64,000 bases of DNA from Mucilaginibacter endophyticus (lineage in GTDB: Bacteria > Bacteroidota > Bacteroidia > Sphingobacteriales > Sphingobacteriaceae): positions 310,001 through 374,000 of the forward strand of contig NZ_QPCG01000006.1 in assembly GCF_003351025.1 (NCBI RefSeq), read 5' to 3'. The first letter of the stretch is position 1; every line of letters starts with the position of its first letter. The translations under genes and the position numbers were made by a program. The notes beneath the pieces were generated by a model. That model was not told the DNA's origin and did no database searches. It saw only the letters and a list, made by a program, of their open reading frames with translations. Shown in pieces: positions 44,127-52,842 of the stretch.

Positions 44127-44156
44127 GCAAGTTCAAGCGTAGACGCTTGAACTTGC
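44127..44156. repeat. palindrome with 2-base loop
   Basis: Arms GCAAGTTCAAGCGT (44127-44140) and ACGCTTGAACTTGC (44143-44156), loop AG. The inner CAAGCGT/ACGCTTG core is also found in the repeat pair at 38162-38180 and 39184-39197. Confidence 0.7.
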
Positions 44157-44241
44157 ATTATCTAACCGTAAACACATTCATCATTTTTACATAGTCCCGG
44201 ATAAAATAAAATGATTCCTTTGTCTTTTAAAAATCAATAAA

Positions 44242-45107
44242 ATGAAACGAACGCTTTTCCTGTTATTCTTTCTCTGTGGTGCTTTAGCTGTTCAGGCGCA
44301 AAAAGTAGTTGAGCCATCTGCAGAAAAGCATCCCGAATGGACGCAGTCATTTCCCCCTTTTCAAATCGCGGGTAATCTTTATTATGTAGGCACCGCCGAC
44401 CTGGCTTGTTATCTCATCACTACATCCGCGGGCAATATCCTGATCAATACCGGGCTGGCATCTTCCGAAACACAAATCATAGCAAACATTAAGACTTTGA
44501 GCTTCAAAATCTCAGACACCAAAATCCTGCTGACCACCCAGGCCCACTTTGATCACATGGGCGCTATGGCGGCAATGAAGAAGATCACAAAAGCCAAAAT
44601 GATGGTAGATGAAGGTGACGCGGCGGTTGCTGCCGATGGTGGCCTTTCTGATTATGATCTTAAAGGAGACGTGCGCACATTCACCCCGGTAAAGGCAGAT
44701 CGTATTTTACACAATGACGATATCATTAAATTGGGCAACGCGAAACTCACCATACTTCACCACCCGGTCATACAAAAGGGTCATGCAGCTATTTATTTGA
44801 TGTAAAAGACAATAAACGCAGCTACAGGGTTTTGATAGCCAACATGCCCACTATTGTTACCGATAAAAAGTTTTCGGATATCCCTTCTTATCCTAACATT
44901 GCTAAAGATTATGCTTACACACTGAAGGCAATGAAAGGTTTAAAATTTGATATCTGGTTAGCCTCCCACGGCAGCCAGTTTGATCTGATCAGCAAACATA
45001 AGCCAGGCAGCCCTTATAACCCTATGGCCTTCGGCGATAAGAAGAATTATTACGATGAAATAGCCGAACTGCAGGCTGAGTATGATAAGAAAATAGCGGT
45101 AAAATAA
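44242..45107 (+). pseudogene. subclass B3-like metallo-beta-lactamase gene, frameshifted
   Basis: Reading 1 (44242-44805) gives a signal peptide and residues to ILHHPV, then a stop. Reading 2 (to 45107) continues in another frame. Adding one C to the run at 44763-44765 joins them: the sequence then reads HHPGHTKGS...YLFDVKD...VLIANMP and gives one 288-residue protein, the normal length. The zinc site reads TQAHFDHMG, with Gln100 where most family members have His, as in GOB-type B3 enzymes; His102, Asp104, His105 and the HTKG His follow. As written the enzyme is split just before the HTKG motif and should be inactive. Either a real mutation or a sequencing error is possible. Confidence 0.85.
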
Positions 45108-45154
45108 TTGGCGAGGATCAGGTATTTCTTCCTTATATACTTATCCAATAACCA

Positions 45155-45185
45155 TCAAAAGCCGATCAATCCGACCGGCTTTTGA
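45155..45185. terminator. bidirectional terminator between convergent genes
   Basis: Stem TCAAAAGCC / GGCTTTTGA with a 13-base loop, between the metallo-beta-lactamase-like gene (plus) and the MetE-like gene (minus). Confidence 0.75.
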
Positions 45186-45209
45186 ATAAAATATAGATTT
45201 CAAATGCCC

Positions 45210-46274
45210 TTACCCTGCCAACACCTTTTCTGCCAGCTTAGTCCCTTCAACCCTTGCACTGATCTTGGCGAAAGCGATCTCCCTTGCGGTTGAAGTATCA
45301 TCACCAAATGGCGAAAAACCGCAGTCATCGGTAGTACCCAATTGCTGAACAGGGATGATCTGGGCGGCTTCCAATATCAGGTCGCTTACCGCTTCAGCGG
45401 TTTCTACTTTGGGGTTAATAACGTCAGTAACGCCGAGGAAAACGCGCTGGCCTGCGCCAAGGTTTTCTTTTATGGCATTGAGTACTGTTTTCTTGTCTTT
45501 TTCGGCCGCATACTCCAGGTAAAAATTACCGGCGTGGAGTTTAAACAACAGTGGCAGGAGTTCGGTGTAAGGAATATCGGCGCTGTGGGTTGAATCATGA
45601 TCTCCGCCGGGGCAGGTGTGTACACCTATTTTCTTTTGCTCTTCGGCAGTAAAATGACCAAGTACTTTATTATTAAGATCGATAAATGCCGACAGCAGTT
45701 GTTTACTGGGATCCAGCTTAATAGCCAGGCGAGCTTCGGTAAAATCAATTTGTACGTTATAAGCGCCGCTATCAAGGCATGAGCGGATATCATAAGCCGC
45801 GTCCTTCACCAGATCGGCCAGAAACTGATCGCGCGAGTAGCCATCAATTCCTTCCTGAGGATAAAGCAGGCTCATGGCCGAGCAAGATATTACCGCTTGC
45901 TTTACCGGTAATGTGGCATATTTTTTAGCACGGCTCAGGTATGAATTTGCAAAAGTGGTATAATGAAAAGGCCCTCCGGTAAGTTTGGGTAGCTGGCGTG
46001 TATGCCCGTCGGCAAAAGGGATCACCACGCCATCGGCAGCAAAATTTTTGAAGCCCTGCATAGGATAGGTAACGAAGCTTGGTTTTGATTGCTCGCCATC
46101 GCTGATAACAGGCGAACCGGTGGCTTCCAGTTCCTGGATGGTTTCGCGGGTAGCCCTATCAAACAGGTTATCTAATTCATCGGCTTTAATTTGCCCGCCG
46201 GCAAAGGCGGTCATGGCTTGTTGTAAGTAAACCGGGCGCGGAATGCTCCCGATAGGCTCAGTTTGTATTTTCAT
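45210..46274 (-). CDS. MetE C-terminal-like protein (cobalamin-independent methionine synthase superfamily)
   Basis: 354 residues, a single (beta/alpha)8 barrel like the catalytic half of MetE. Conserved elements: QTEPIGSIPRP at the N-terminus, ISDGEQSKPSF near 60, QIDFTEARLAIKLDP near 175, the zinc-ligand region VHTCPGGDHDSTHS near 228, and LGTTDDCGFSPF near 318 carrying a further Cys. Such stand-alone proteins are often called methionine synthase II but frequently act on other methyl or thiol substrates. No Met pathway genes are adjacent. Cytoplasmic, monocistronic. Confidence 0.8.
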   Translation of the reverse strand: MKIQTEPIGSIPRPVYLQQAMTAFAGGQIKADELDNLFDRATRETIQELEATGSPVISDGEQSKPSFVTYPMQGFKNFAADGVVIPFADGHTRQLPKLTGGPFHYTTFANSYLSRAKKYATLPVKQAVISCSAMSLLYPQEGIDGYSRDQFLADLVKDAAYDIRSCLDSGAYNVQIDFTEARLAIKLDPSKQLLSAFIDLNNKVLGHFTAEEQKKIGVHTCPGGDHDSTHSADIPYTELLPLLFKLHAGNFYLEYAAEKDKKTVLNAIKENLGAGQRVFLGVTDVINPKVETAEAVSDLILEAAQIIPVQQLGTTDDCGFSPFGDDTSTAREIAFAKISARVEGTKLAEKVLAG

Positions 46275-46430
46275 AAATATAGGTTAAGATTGATTCATAA
46301 AGTTAACAACTTAAACCTATGGTAAAACATTATGGATAAACAAATTATGAAAATAGCTAACCTGCAATATCTTCAATCAAAGCAATACACTGGCGGCAAT
46401 GTAGGTGCTGGATACAGCTGTTTAAATTTC

Positions 46431-47573
46431 TTACTTCCCTACCGCATCAAGTAGCTCCGCTAATTTGCTATTCAGTCCTTCTGCTCTCAAACCTTTAGCT
46501 ATAATCTTTCCGGCAGGATCAATCAGGAAATTGGTCGGGATGCTGCGTACGCCATATTGCAGGGCAACAACGTTATTCCAGCCCTTAAGGTCGGATACCT
46601 GTATCCAGGTTAGTTTATCATCAGCGATAGCTTTTACCCAGGCGTCTTTTTTTCCCGGGTTATCAAGCGATACGCCAACTACGGTAAAACCTTTGTCTTT
46701 GTATTTATTGTAAGCCGCAATTACGTTAGGGTTTTCTTCGCGACAAGGGCCGCACCAGCTTGCCCAAAAATCTACCAGTACATACTTCCCTTTAAAGTCG
46801 GATAGTTTTACGGTTTTACCTTCCGGGGTTTCCTGTACAAAATCAATCGCCTGGCTGCCAATTCTTGTTTTTGCCGATGATGCCAATAACAGCGGGATAG
46901 TTTTACCTATGGGCGTATTTTTTAATTGCGGGCTTAGGTTACTGTACGCTTTAGCCGCTTGTTCGTTAATCAAAGTATCAGCAGCGGCCTGCTGCAAGGT
47001 AAGCAGGCTGATATATGATTTAGGATGAGTTTTAGCAAACTCTAATCCGGATACTCTTAATTCGCCCATATATTGCACTTCCCGGCTTCGCATTTTATTA
47101 ATAAAATCTTCAGTCTTTAATGAATCGGGCGTTGAGGCAAACTCTTTATTCAGGGCGGTAAATTTATCTTCAATGGGCTGGCGCTGCGCTCTAAATGCCG
47201 CGGCATCATTATTTAGCTGCGAACCGCTAACCGTGATATTCTTAAGCGAATCAGCAGCCTTAAGGATTATTTGGCCCGGCTCTATATAAAAATGCAAAAA
47301 GTCGAGCTTTTCACCGGGAGCCGCTCTGCTTACCAAAGGATTTTTGTTAAGGCAGATGGTTGCCTGCACGCCGTGAGGTACATTACCGGCAAAATTAAAG
47401 TTGCTGTTTTGTACGGTGACCGAGTCGGACTTTTGCTGATCATCCAGCTGGTAAAAAAGGAATACCTTATCGCCGTTTTTTAAGTTTTTTACATTTCCGT
47501 TTACGGTGAAGTTGTTTTGGGCCAGTAATGCCATCGGCATCAGGCCAAGCATAAGCAGGAAGATTTTTTTCAT
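46431..47573 (-). CDS. TlpA-type periplasmic thiol-disulfide oxidoreductase
   Basis: I start at the ATG at 47573 (380 residues, MKKIFLLMLGLMPMALLAQN), a clear signal peptide, not 47672. N-terminal DUF4369-like beta domain (about 22-130), a helical linker, then a C-terminal thioredoxin domain (about 245-380) with the active site FWASWCGPCREE. The redox pair is Cys-Gly-Pro-Cys. It probably reduces disulfides in periplasmic proteins such as cytochrome c apoproteins. This two-domain form is common in Bacteroidota. The cis-Pro loop IPTNFLIDPAG is present. Confidence 0.9.
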   Translation of the reverse strand: MKKIFLLMLGLMPMALLAQNNFTVNGNVKNLKNGDKVFLFYQLDDQQKSDSVTVQNSNFNFAGNVPHGVQATICLNKNPLVSRAAPGEKLDFLHFYIEPGQIILKAADSLKNITVSGSQLNNDAAAFRAQRQPIEDKFTALNKEFASTPDSLKTEDFINKMRSREVQYMGELRVSGLEFAKTHPKSYISLLTLQQAAADTLINEQAAKAYSNLSPQLKNTPIGKTIPLLLASSAKTRIGSQAIDFVQETPEGKTVKLSDFKGKYVLVDFWASWCGPCREENPNVIAAYNKYKDKGFTVVGVSLDNPGKKDAWVKAIADDKLTWIQVSDLKGWNNVVALQYGVRSIPTNFLIDPAGKIIAKGLRAEGLNSKLAELLDAVGK

Positions 47574-47726
47574 GGAGGTGTAGGTTAATATAATCGCGTG
47601 GTAATAATATGAAAATAAAGTTGATGCAGCTAATTGAATTTGTATTAACGAGTAACTGTTAGCAATAGGCAAACAAAAAATATTCCCTATTTTTAGCAGA
47701 TATCGCCTGCTTATAAAACATTACAA

Positions 47727-49295
47727 ATGAAATCAGCGCCTTTATTTTGTTTAACCCTATTCATTTGCCTGCTACCATGTTTAACCCGGGCGCTAACGCT
47801 GCAAGCTAACAAACAGCTCCCCCGTATAGCCATCGCTGGTTTGGCTATTGAATCAAGCACATTTTCGCCAGCACTTACTGATGAAGCGGCTTTTCATGCC
47901 AAATACGGCGCGGATGTTTTCAGCGCATACCCTTTTATGGCTGCTGATTCTCCGCTTCGCAAAAAAGCAGGTTGGTTTCCTACGGTGGTTGGCAAATCAT
48001 TACCCGGTGGGGCGGTTACCCGGGCGGCTTATGAATCGTTGGTGAATAAAACGCTCGATTCGCTTAAAAAGCACCTGCCTTATGATGGCCTATATTTTGA
48101 TATTCACGGCGCCATGAGCGTTGTTGGTCTTGATGACCCGGAAGGTGATTTTATTGTACGGATAAGAAAAGTAATTGGCTATAAAACCGTGATATCTACT
48201 TCAATGGACCTGCATGGTAATGTTTCCTGGCGGCTGGCCCAAAACTCTGACCTGATCACCTGCTACCGGATGGCCCCTCATGAGGATGCCATGCAAACCA
48301 AACAACGCGCTGTGCAAAACCTTATCGACAGGATTGAAGGTGGCAAAGGCAAACCCGCTTATAAGGCTTATATATCTGTGCCCATTTTACTCCCCGGCGA
48401 AAAAACAAGCACCCGCATTGAACCGGGTAAAAGCTTATACCAACAAGTTGCCCCGGCTGCAGCACAAAGTGGTATTACCGATGCCGCCATCTGGATTGGT
48501 TATGCCTGGGCCGATGAGCCACGCAACCATGCTGTAGTAATGGTTACCGGCGATGACAAAGAAAAAGTAAGCCATACCGCCGAGCAGCTGGCCCAAAGTT
48601 TTTGGGACGTTCGCAACCAATTTGAATTTGTAGCGCCAACCGGCACATTAACCGAATGCCTGGATAAAGCCATCGCCAGCCCTAAACATCCTTTTTATAT
48701 CAGTGATTCGGGCGATAACCCTACCGCCGGCGGCGCAGGTGATGCCACCTGGACATTGACCCAAATCCTTACCCGACCAGAATTTAAGGCAGCAAATGGG
48801 CCTTCGCTCCTTTACGCGTCTATTCCCGCGCCGGAGCTCATCAAAAGCGCCATTGCCGCCGGCATAGGCAGCCATGTTGAGGGCTACGCGGGCGCGGCAG
48901 TAGATAACCGTTTTGCGTCGCCTGTAAAACTTTCCGGCACGGTTGAATCTATTGTATCCGGCGATAAAGATGCCGAAGTTGAAGCAGTAATAAAAGTTGG
49001 CAGTGTGCATGTGATCATCACCCAAAAACGCAAGCCTTACCATAAGGAGATCGACTTTACACGCCTTGGTCTCAACCCACGCACGGCAGATATCGTTGTA
49101 GTAAAAATAGGCTACCTTGAGCCGGAGTTGTATGCCATGCGTGCCGATTGGCTTTTGGCCATTACACCCGGCGGTGTTGACCAAAATATTGAACGGCTCC
49201 CCTATCATCGCATTCAGCGGCCAATGTTTCCGCTGGATAAAAACATGAAAGATCCGGATCTGAAGGCTAAACTGGTGCCGTTATCTGGTAAGTAG
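47727..49295 (+). CDS. exported M81 family metallopeptidase (MlrC-like)
   Basis: 522 residues with a signal peptide (LFCLTLFICLLPCLTRALT). The MlrC N-terminal domain shows IAIAGLAIESSTFSP (the ESxTFSP signature), DIHGAMSV near 129 and STSMDLHGNVSW near 157, which supply metal-binding Asp/His residues, and CYRMAPHEDAM near 180. The C-terminal MlrC domain contains DSGDNPTAGGAGDATW. The family is named after microcystin degradation, but most members have unknown substrates. An exported location is unusual in the family. Monocistronic. Confidence 0.85.
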   Translation: MKSAPLFCLTLFICLLPCLTRALTLQANKQLPRIAIAGLAIESSTFSPALTDEAAFHAKYGADVFSAYPFMAADSPLRKKAGWFPTVVGKSLPGGAVTRAAYESLVNKTLDSLKKHLPYDGLYFDIHGAMSVVGLDDPEGDFIVRIRKVIGYKTVISTSMDLHGNVSWRLAQNSDLITCYRMAPHEDAMQTKQRAVQNLIDRIEGGKGKPAYKAYISVPILLPGEKTSTRIEPGKSLYQQVAPAAAQSGITDAAIWIGYAWADEPRNHAVVMVTGDDKEKVSHTAEQLAQSFWDVRNQFEFVAPTGTLTECLDKAIASPKHPFYISDSGDNPTAGGAGDATWTLTQILTRPEFKAANGPSLLYASIPAPELIKSAIAAGIGSHVEGYAGAAVDNRFASPVKLSGTVESIVSGDKDAEVEAVIKVGSVHVIITQKRKPYHKEIDFTRLGLNPRTADIVVVKIGYLEPELYAMRADWLLAITPGGVDQNIERLPYHRIQRPMFPLDKNMKDPDLKAKLVPLSGK

Positions 49296-49299
49296 GTAT

Positions 49300-49665
49300 T
49301 TAAAGCTTACGCCTGCGCTTTTCACTTAATGACATGCTTTCGCCGCTTGCTATATCCCAATATCTTATAGCAAAGGTTTTGGCATCAACCTCATACCATT
49401 CATATGTGCGTAATTGAAACCCGAGATTCTCGGTTATCGATACCCTATAGTAATTATTCTCTTTCGTTGGTGTGCCCTGAATCAGGACTTTTAACAGATG
49501 TGGGTTTTTACGCGCCTTTCTTAGTTTATTTTCTTGTTGCACCTCGGGTAAAGCATTAATAAGCCTTAGCACTTTCCGTTCTGTTGCATTTGTGGCGGCT
49601 CCATATTCCTGTCCCTGAGCGCTATTGAGCAGTAATAGAAATCCGAATAAGACTAAAATCTTCAT
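49300..49665 (-). CDS. small secreted protein, unknown
   Basis: 121 residues with signal peptide (MKILVLFGFLLLLNSAQGQ). The mature part starts with a helix (ATERKVLRLINALPEVQQ) and continues with beta strands (NYYRVSITENLGFQLRTYEWYEVD), ending in a basic tail SEKRRRKL. No family recognised. It is convergent with the M81 gene, 4 bases apart. Confidence 0.5.
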   Translation of the reverse strand: MKILVLFGFLLLLNSAQGQEYGAATNATERKVLRLINALPEVQQENKLRKARKNPHLLKVLIQGTPTKENNYYRVSITENLGFQLRTYEWYEVDAKTFAIRYWDIASGESMSLSEKRRRKL

Positions 49666-49876
49666 AAAATATATCCTGATTAAAGATAGTTGATTTTCAC
49701 CATCCCTACCATCCGGATGTGGTATTTTAAGTTACAGTCAGCCTATTTACATCCCAATAAAATCACAAACACAACAAATTGCTTTTCAATATTTTATATT
49801 TAAATTTAACTATCCAATAAGCAGCCATTACACCTAAGCGGCTTACTTTCATTAGCACAGTTTTAAGACCAAACCA

Positions 49877-50923
49877 ATGGAAACACGCGATCATAGTTTC
49901 TGGCCATTTACGCCAAAGGTGAGCATCATCAGCGCCTTAGCAGTTTTATTAGGATTGCTGTTAATTACAAGTGCGCTCCATACTTTCACCGGTTGGCCTG
50001 CAGACACATCTAACAGCACTGTTTTAATTGGTATTTTTATACTTAGTCTGCTACCCATTGTACTGGCAGTGCTTAATGTAATTATTGAGCGGGGCGGCAG
50101 CATTGGCTATGGTGATCTTAAAATCGACTTTTCAAAAATTCAGCAATTGTCAAATTCGGGCTTTACGGTGCCCGCCAACATTGGTGTACGTGGGCAACAG
50201 GTTACCGATAGCGGCACGTCTAACATTCTCGAAACATTGCGCGAGGCCACCTCATCGGGCGTAGTGGTGATTGATCTTGAAGATGGGCATGCCTGGTGGG
50301 AAACCCGGCTGCTGGTTTTAATTTCTGGTGCCGAGCGCCTTAAAAAACCAGATAAGATAGTTTTTGTAGCAACCGTTGAAGCCAAACAACAAGCTTATTT
50401 GGGCTGGGCACGCCCCGGCGATCTGTTAGAGCAATTACTGAAAGAGGATCCGTTATATTTAAAAAGCTTTTATGCCGCCCGCGCGGCCGCGGCACAATGG
50501 GCATTATTAGGGCCATTAGAGCCGGTTCCGCCAATGAACAACTATTATGCTATTCCACCGGCACCAGCCTGGATGCAGGGTACTCTCGCGCTAAACCACA
50601 GCTGGATGGCATTTTCAACCAATACCGGCTTACCTAACGAATTATTGGCCGAACAACTTTTGCAAAACGAACTTGGCTCAACTATTGAAAATCAGGGCGG
50701 GGCAAAGCATGTTAATATGGTACATCTTGATGAAATATTTAGCCCTGTGCTGATCAAAAAACAAATTGACAAAAGCTGGCCGGATGAACAGCAAACCAAC
50801 GCGCTGTTTGCTGCCGAAGAACCTTTTATAGCGATAACCGAAAACGGGAAATATTCGGCCATAGTTTCAACACAATCCTTATATAACGAGGTATTGCGGG
50901 GAATGATGGCCAATAAAAAGTAA
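49877..50923 (+). CDS. two-helix membrane protein with large soluble domain, unknown
   Basis: 348 residues: two membrane helices (about 17-36, ISALAVLLGLLLITSAL; about 50-68, TVLIGIFILSLLPIVLAVL) then a ~275-residue soluble alpha/beta domain. It contains VVVIDLEDGHAWWETRLLVLISGAERL near 130-150 and KIVFVATVEAKQQAYLGWA near 165. I recognise no catalytic motif. No operon partner: a DUF5683 gene is convergent 3 bases downstream. Confidence 0.5.
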   Translation: METRDHSFWPFTPKVSIISALAVLLGLLLITSALHTFTGWPADTSNSTVLIGIFILSLLPIVLAVLNVIIERGGSIGYGDLKIDFSKIQQLSNSGFTVPANIGVRGQQVTDSGTSNILETLREATSSGVVVIDLEDGHAWWETRLLVLISGAERLKKPDKIVFVATVEAKQQAYLGWARPGDLLEQLLKEDPLYLKSFYAARAAAAQWALLGPLEPVPPMNNYYAIPPAPAWMQGTLALNHSWMAFSTNTGLPNELLAEQLLQNELGSTIENQGGAKHVNMVHLDEIFSPVLIKKQIDKSWPDEQQTNALFAAEEPFIAITENGKYSAIVSTQSLYNEVLRGMMANKK

Positions 50924-50926
50924 CCT

Positions 50927-51532
50927 TTAAAATATAGAAACAACTTTAATACAAGGTACAAAGCTAAATGCTGACCCGCCCTGAGCATATAGCCGCTGAT
51001 TCAATATCCCGGGAGTTATTTTTAGCGATAAGTTGTTATCCACAGTATACGAGTGGATCATTTTAGCATCAATATAAGCATCAATTGCCTGTATCCCCCA
51101 TACTCCTAAAATACCAATGATACATATATCCCGGTTACGCCTTGCATTTTCACGCGCCGATGCCAGAATACCATCACTAACATAATTTTCCGGACTACTA
51201 TACCTTATATATTCTGCGTAATAAGGATCGCCCTTTTTGGGAGGACCATCATTACGATAACGTGAGAGCGTAAGATATTCGCGATAATATTGCTGATTAT
51301 GAATAGTGTTAATTACCAAAATGCTAAGGCCGCCGTAAATAAGCGGAGCTTTCCAGGCCCGATGATTATATGCCTGCCCCCAGCCCGGTAGCACCAACGA
51401 ACGGATCACAGCTTTATGTGCCGAATGCAAACTATCGGGGTGATAAATTTTCTCTTTTATTGCACCGGTTTGTGCAATAGCTGCAGATAAACAACAGGTA
51501 AAAACGCCACAGAAAAACAGGATTTTATACAT
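50927..51532 (-). CDS. DUF5683-like exported membrane protein
   Basis: 201 residues. Signal peptide (LFFCGVFTCCLSAAIAQ), then the DUF5683 signature KAVIRSLVLPGWGQAYNHRAWKAP, followed by membrane segments YGGLSILVINT and ICIIGILGVWGIQAIDAYIDA. DUF5683 proteins are common in Bacteroidota with no known function. The C-terminus ends in an unusual YAQGGSAFSF...VVSIF stretch. Confidence 0.75.
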   Translation of the reverse strand: MYKILFFCGVFTCCLSAAIAQTGAIKEKIYHPDSLHSAHKAVIRSLVLPGWGQAYNHRAWKAPLIYGGLSILVINTIHNQQYYREYLTLSRYRNDGPPKKGDPYYAEYIRYSSPENYVSDGILASARENARRNRDICIIGILGVWGIQAIDAYIDAKMIHSYTVDNNLSLKITPGILNQRLYAQGGSAFSFVPCIKVVSIF

Positions 51533-51689
51533 TACAGGTCACCAATTTTATGATAAGGAGGCTAAAGGTTGGTGAATGATCATTGAAAAACCAATCATAT
51601 CCTTACGCCAGGTTGCAGGTTTACTAACGGAGAAAAATATGTTTTAATATTGGACAGATAGATAATGATAAAAATTATGGGGCTTCAAT

Positions 51690-51721
51690 TTGTGGCCGTT
51701 TTAGCAATTAGCGTACTTTTG
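51690..51721 (+). promoter_or_regulatory. promoter of the GNAT gene
   Basis: TTG (51690-51692), 21-base spacer, TACTTTTG (51714-51721). The ATG at 51727 comes only 5 bases after it, so the mRNA may be leaderless. Confidence 0.55.
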
Positions 51722-51726
51722 CCGCG

Positions 51727-52182
51727 ATGGAACAAGTTACCCTTAAAAGAACAGACAGCGATAACCCCGATTTCAGAGTCCTTATTACCAAGCTGGATGC
51801 CGATCTTCGTCTTCGCAACGGCGATATGATGGATTTTTATGATCATCATAACATTATCGAAAAAAATGACACCGTAGTTATTGCTTACATAGATGATAAA
51901 CCTGCCGGTTGTGGCTGTTTTAAAGATTTCGATCACGAATCAATAGAAGTTAAAAGAATGTTTGTTGAGCCTGATGCAAGGGGAAACGGCATCAGTAAAA
52001 TAGTTTTAAACGAACTGGAAAGCTGGGCCCGCGAAATCGGTTTTAAGTTTGCAGTCCTCGAAAGCGCCAGCAAGCAGGTTGAAGCACATAGCCTGTACCA
52101 CAAATCGGGATATGAGCGTATCGAGAACTATGCCCCTTACGTTGATCTGCCTTATAGCTTTTGCTTCAGAAAAAAGTTGTAA
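51727..52182 (+). CDS. GNAT-family N-acetyltransferase
   Basis: 151 residues, cytoplasmic. Acetyl-CoA binding motif A is clear: IEVKRMFVEPDARGNGISKIVLNELE (the R-x-x-G-x-G/A loop is ARGNGIS, near 96-102), followed by the FAVLESASKQVEAHSLYHKSGY segment of motif B. Substrate unknown. The gene has a consensus promoter and no partner. Confidence 0.88.
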   Translation: MEQVTLKRTDSDNPDFRVLITKLDADLRLRNGDMMDFYDHHNIIEKNDTVVIAYIDDKPAGCGCFKDFDHESIEVKRMFVEPDARGNGISKIVLNELESWAREIGFKFAVLESASKQVEAHSLYHKSGYERIENYAPYVDLPYSFCFRKKL

Positions 52183-52194
52183 TGCAAGCCAGTC

Positions 52195-52728
52195 TCAGTT
52201 TAAAATGATCTGCGGCAGATCATAGCGCCGGGACATATCATCAATAAAAAGCTTTTCAATTAAAGTGTTCAGGTATTTGGCGTCGGCCTCAGCCATGGGG
52301 AAGGTCATGTTGTAAATTTCAAAGGGTGTATTATCAACCTGCTTATAAGAGCCAAAGCTGCACAATACGCAACCAGGGCTGGATTTATATAAACTGTGGC
52401 TGATAATTAACCGGCTCTGCAGCCTTTTAATAATATACCTTGTTTTAAATAAGCCATAGTCACGTTGGTAACTAACCGACCGTGTATTAATGATCAGGTT
52501 TTCCCATCCAAAAAAATTCCAAAGTGAATATTTAGCCAATAACACAAAAAGCAGCCCGAAGCATATAACTATTCCCGGAATGTGCCATACAACACCCAAA
52601 GCAATAACTGCTAAAATAAAAAGGTTGGCTAAAACAAGGGCCAGTTTACCTATAAGCGGATTACTTACGTTTACAGAAACATAAACGCATATACCGTCGC
52701 TGAAAATCTCAGATTTAGGCTGATTCAT
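52195..52728 (-). CDS. two-helix membrane protein with PH-like soluble part, unknown
   Basis: 177 residues. Two adjacent membrane helices (about 25-70, LIGKLALVLANLFILAVIAL and IPGIVICFGLLFVLL) and a C-terminal beta-rich part. The layout (helical hairpin then WENLIINTRSVSYQRDYGLF) resembles bacterial PH-domain (YdbT-like) membrane proteins, but I cannot confirm it. Convergent with the GNAT gene. Confidence 0.5.
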   Translation of the reverse strand: MNQPKSEIFSDGICVYVSVNVSNPLIGKLALVLANLFILAVIALGVVWHIPGIVICFGLLFVLLAKYSLWNFFGWENLIINTRSVSYQRDYGLFKTRYIIKRLQSRLIISHSLYKSSPGCVLCSFGSYKQVDNTPFEIYNMTFPMAEADAKYLNTLIEKLFIDDMSRRYDLPQIILN

Positions 52729-52762
52729 TATTTTTATAACTGGTAATGCTAAGATACAAAAA

Positions 52763-52782
52763 AGCCCTGCTTTCGCAGGGCT
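52763..52782 (-). terminator. terminator of tonB
   Basis: Stem AGCCCTGC / GCAGGGCT, loop TTTC, T-run on the minus strand. Confidence 0.85.
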
Positions 52783-52842
52783 AAAACACAGTCAGCAACT
52801 CTAACACACACTTAATTAAAAATTATAACACAAACTTATTAC

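Larger units (their letters stand above)
43639..44241. other. gene-free stretch holding two repeat elements
   Basis: About 600 bases upstream of two divergent genes. It holds a MITE-like element (43854-44100) and a short-loop palindrome (44127-44156). The small reading frame inside the element is not coding. Promoters for both flanking genes should be here but no consensus pair is clear. Confidence 0.6.
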
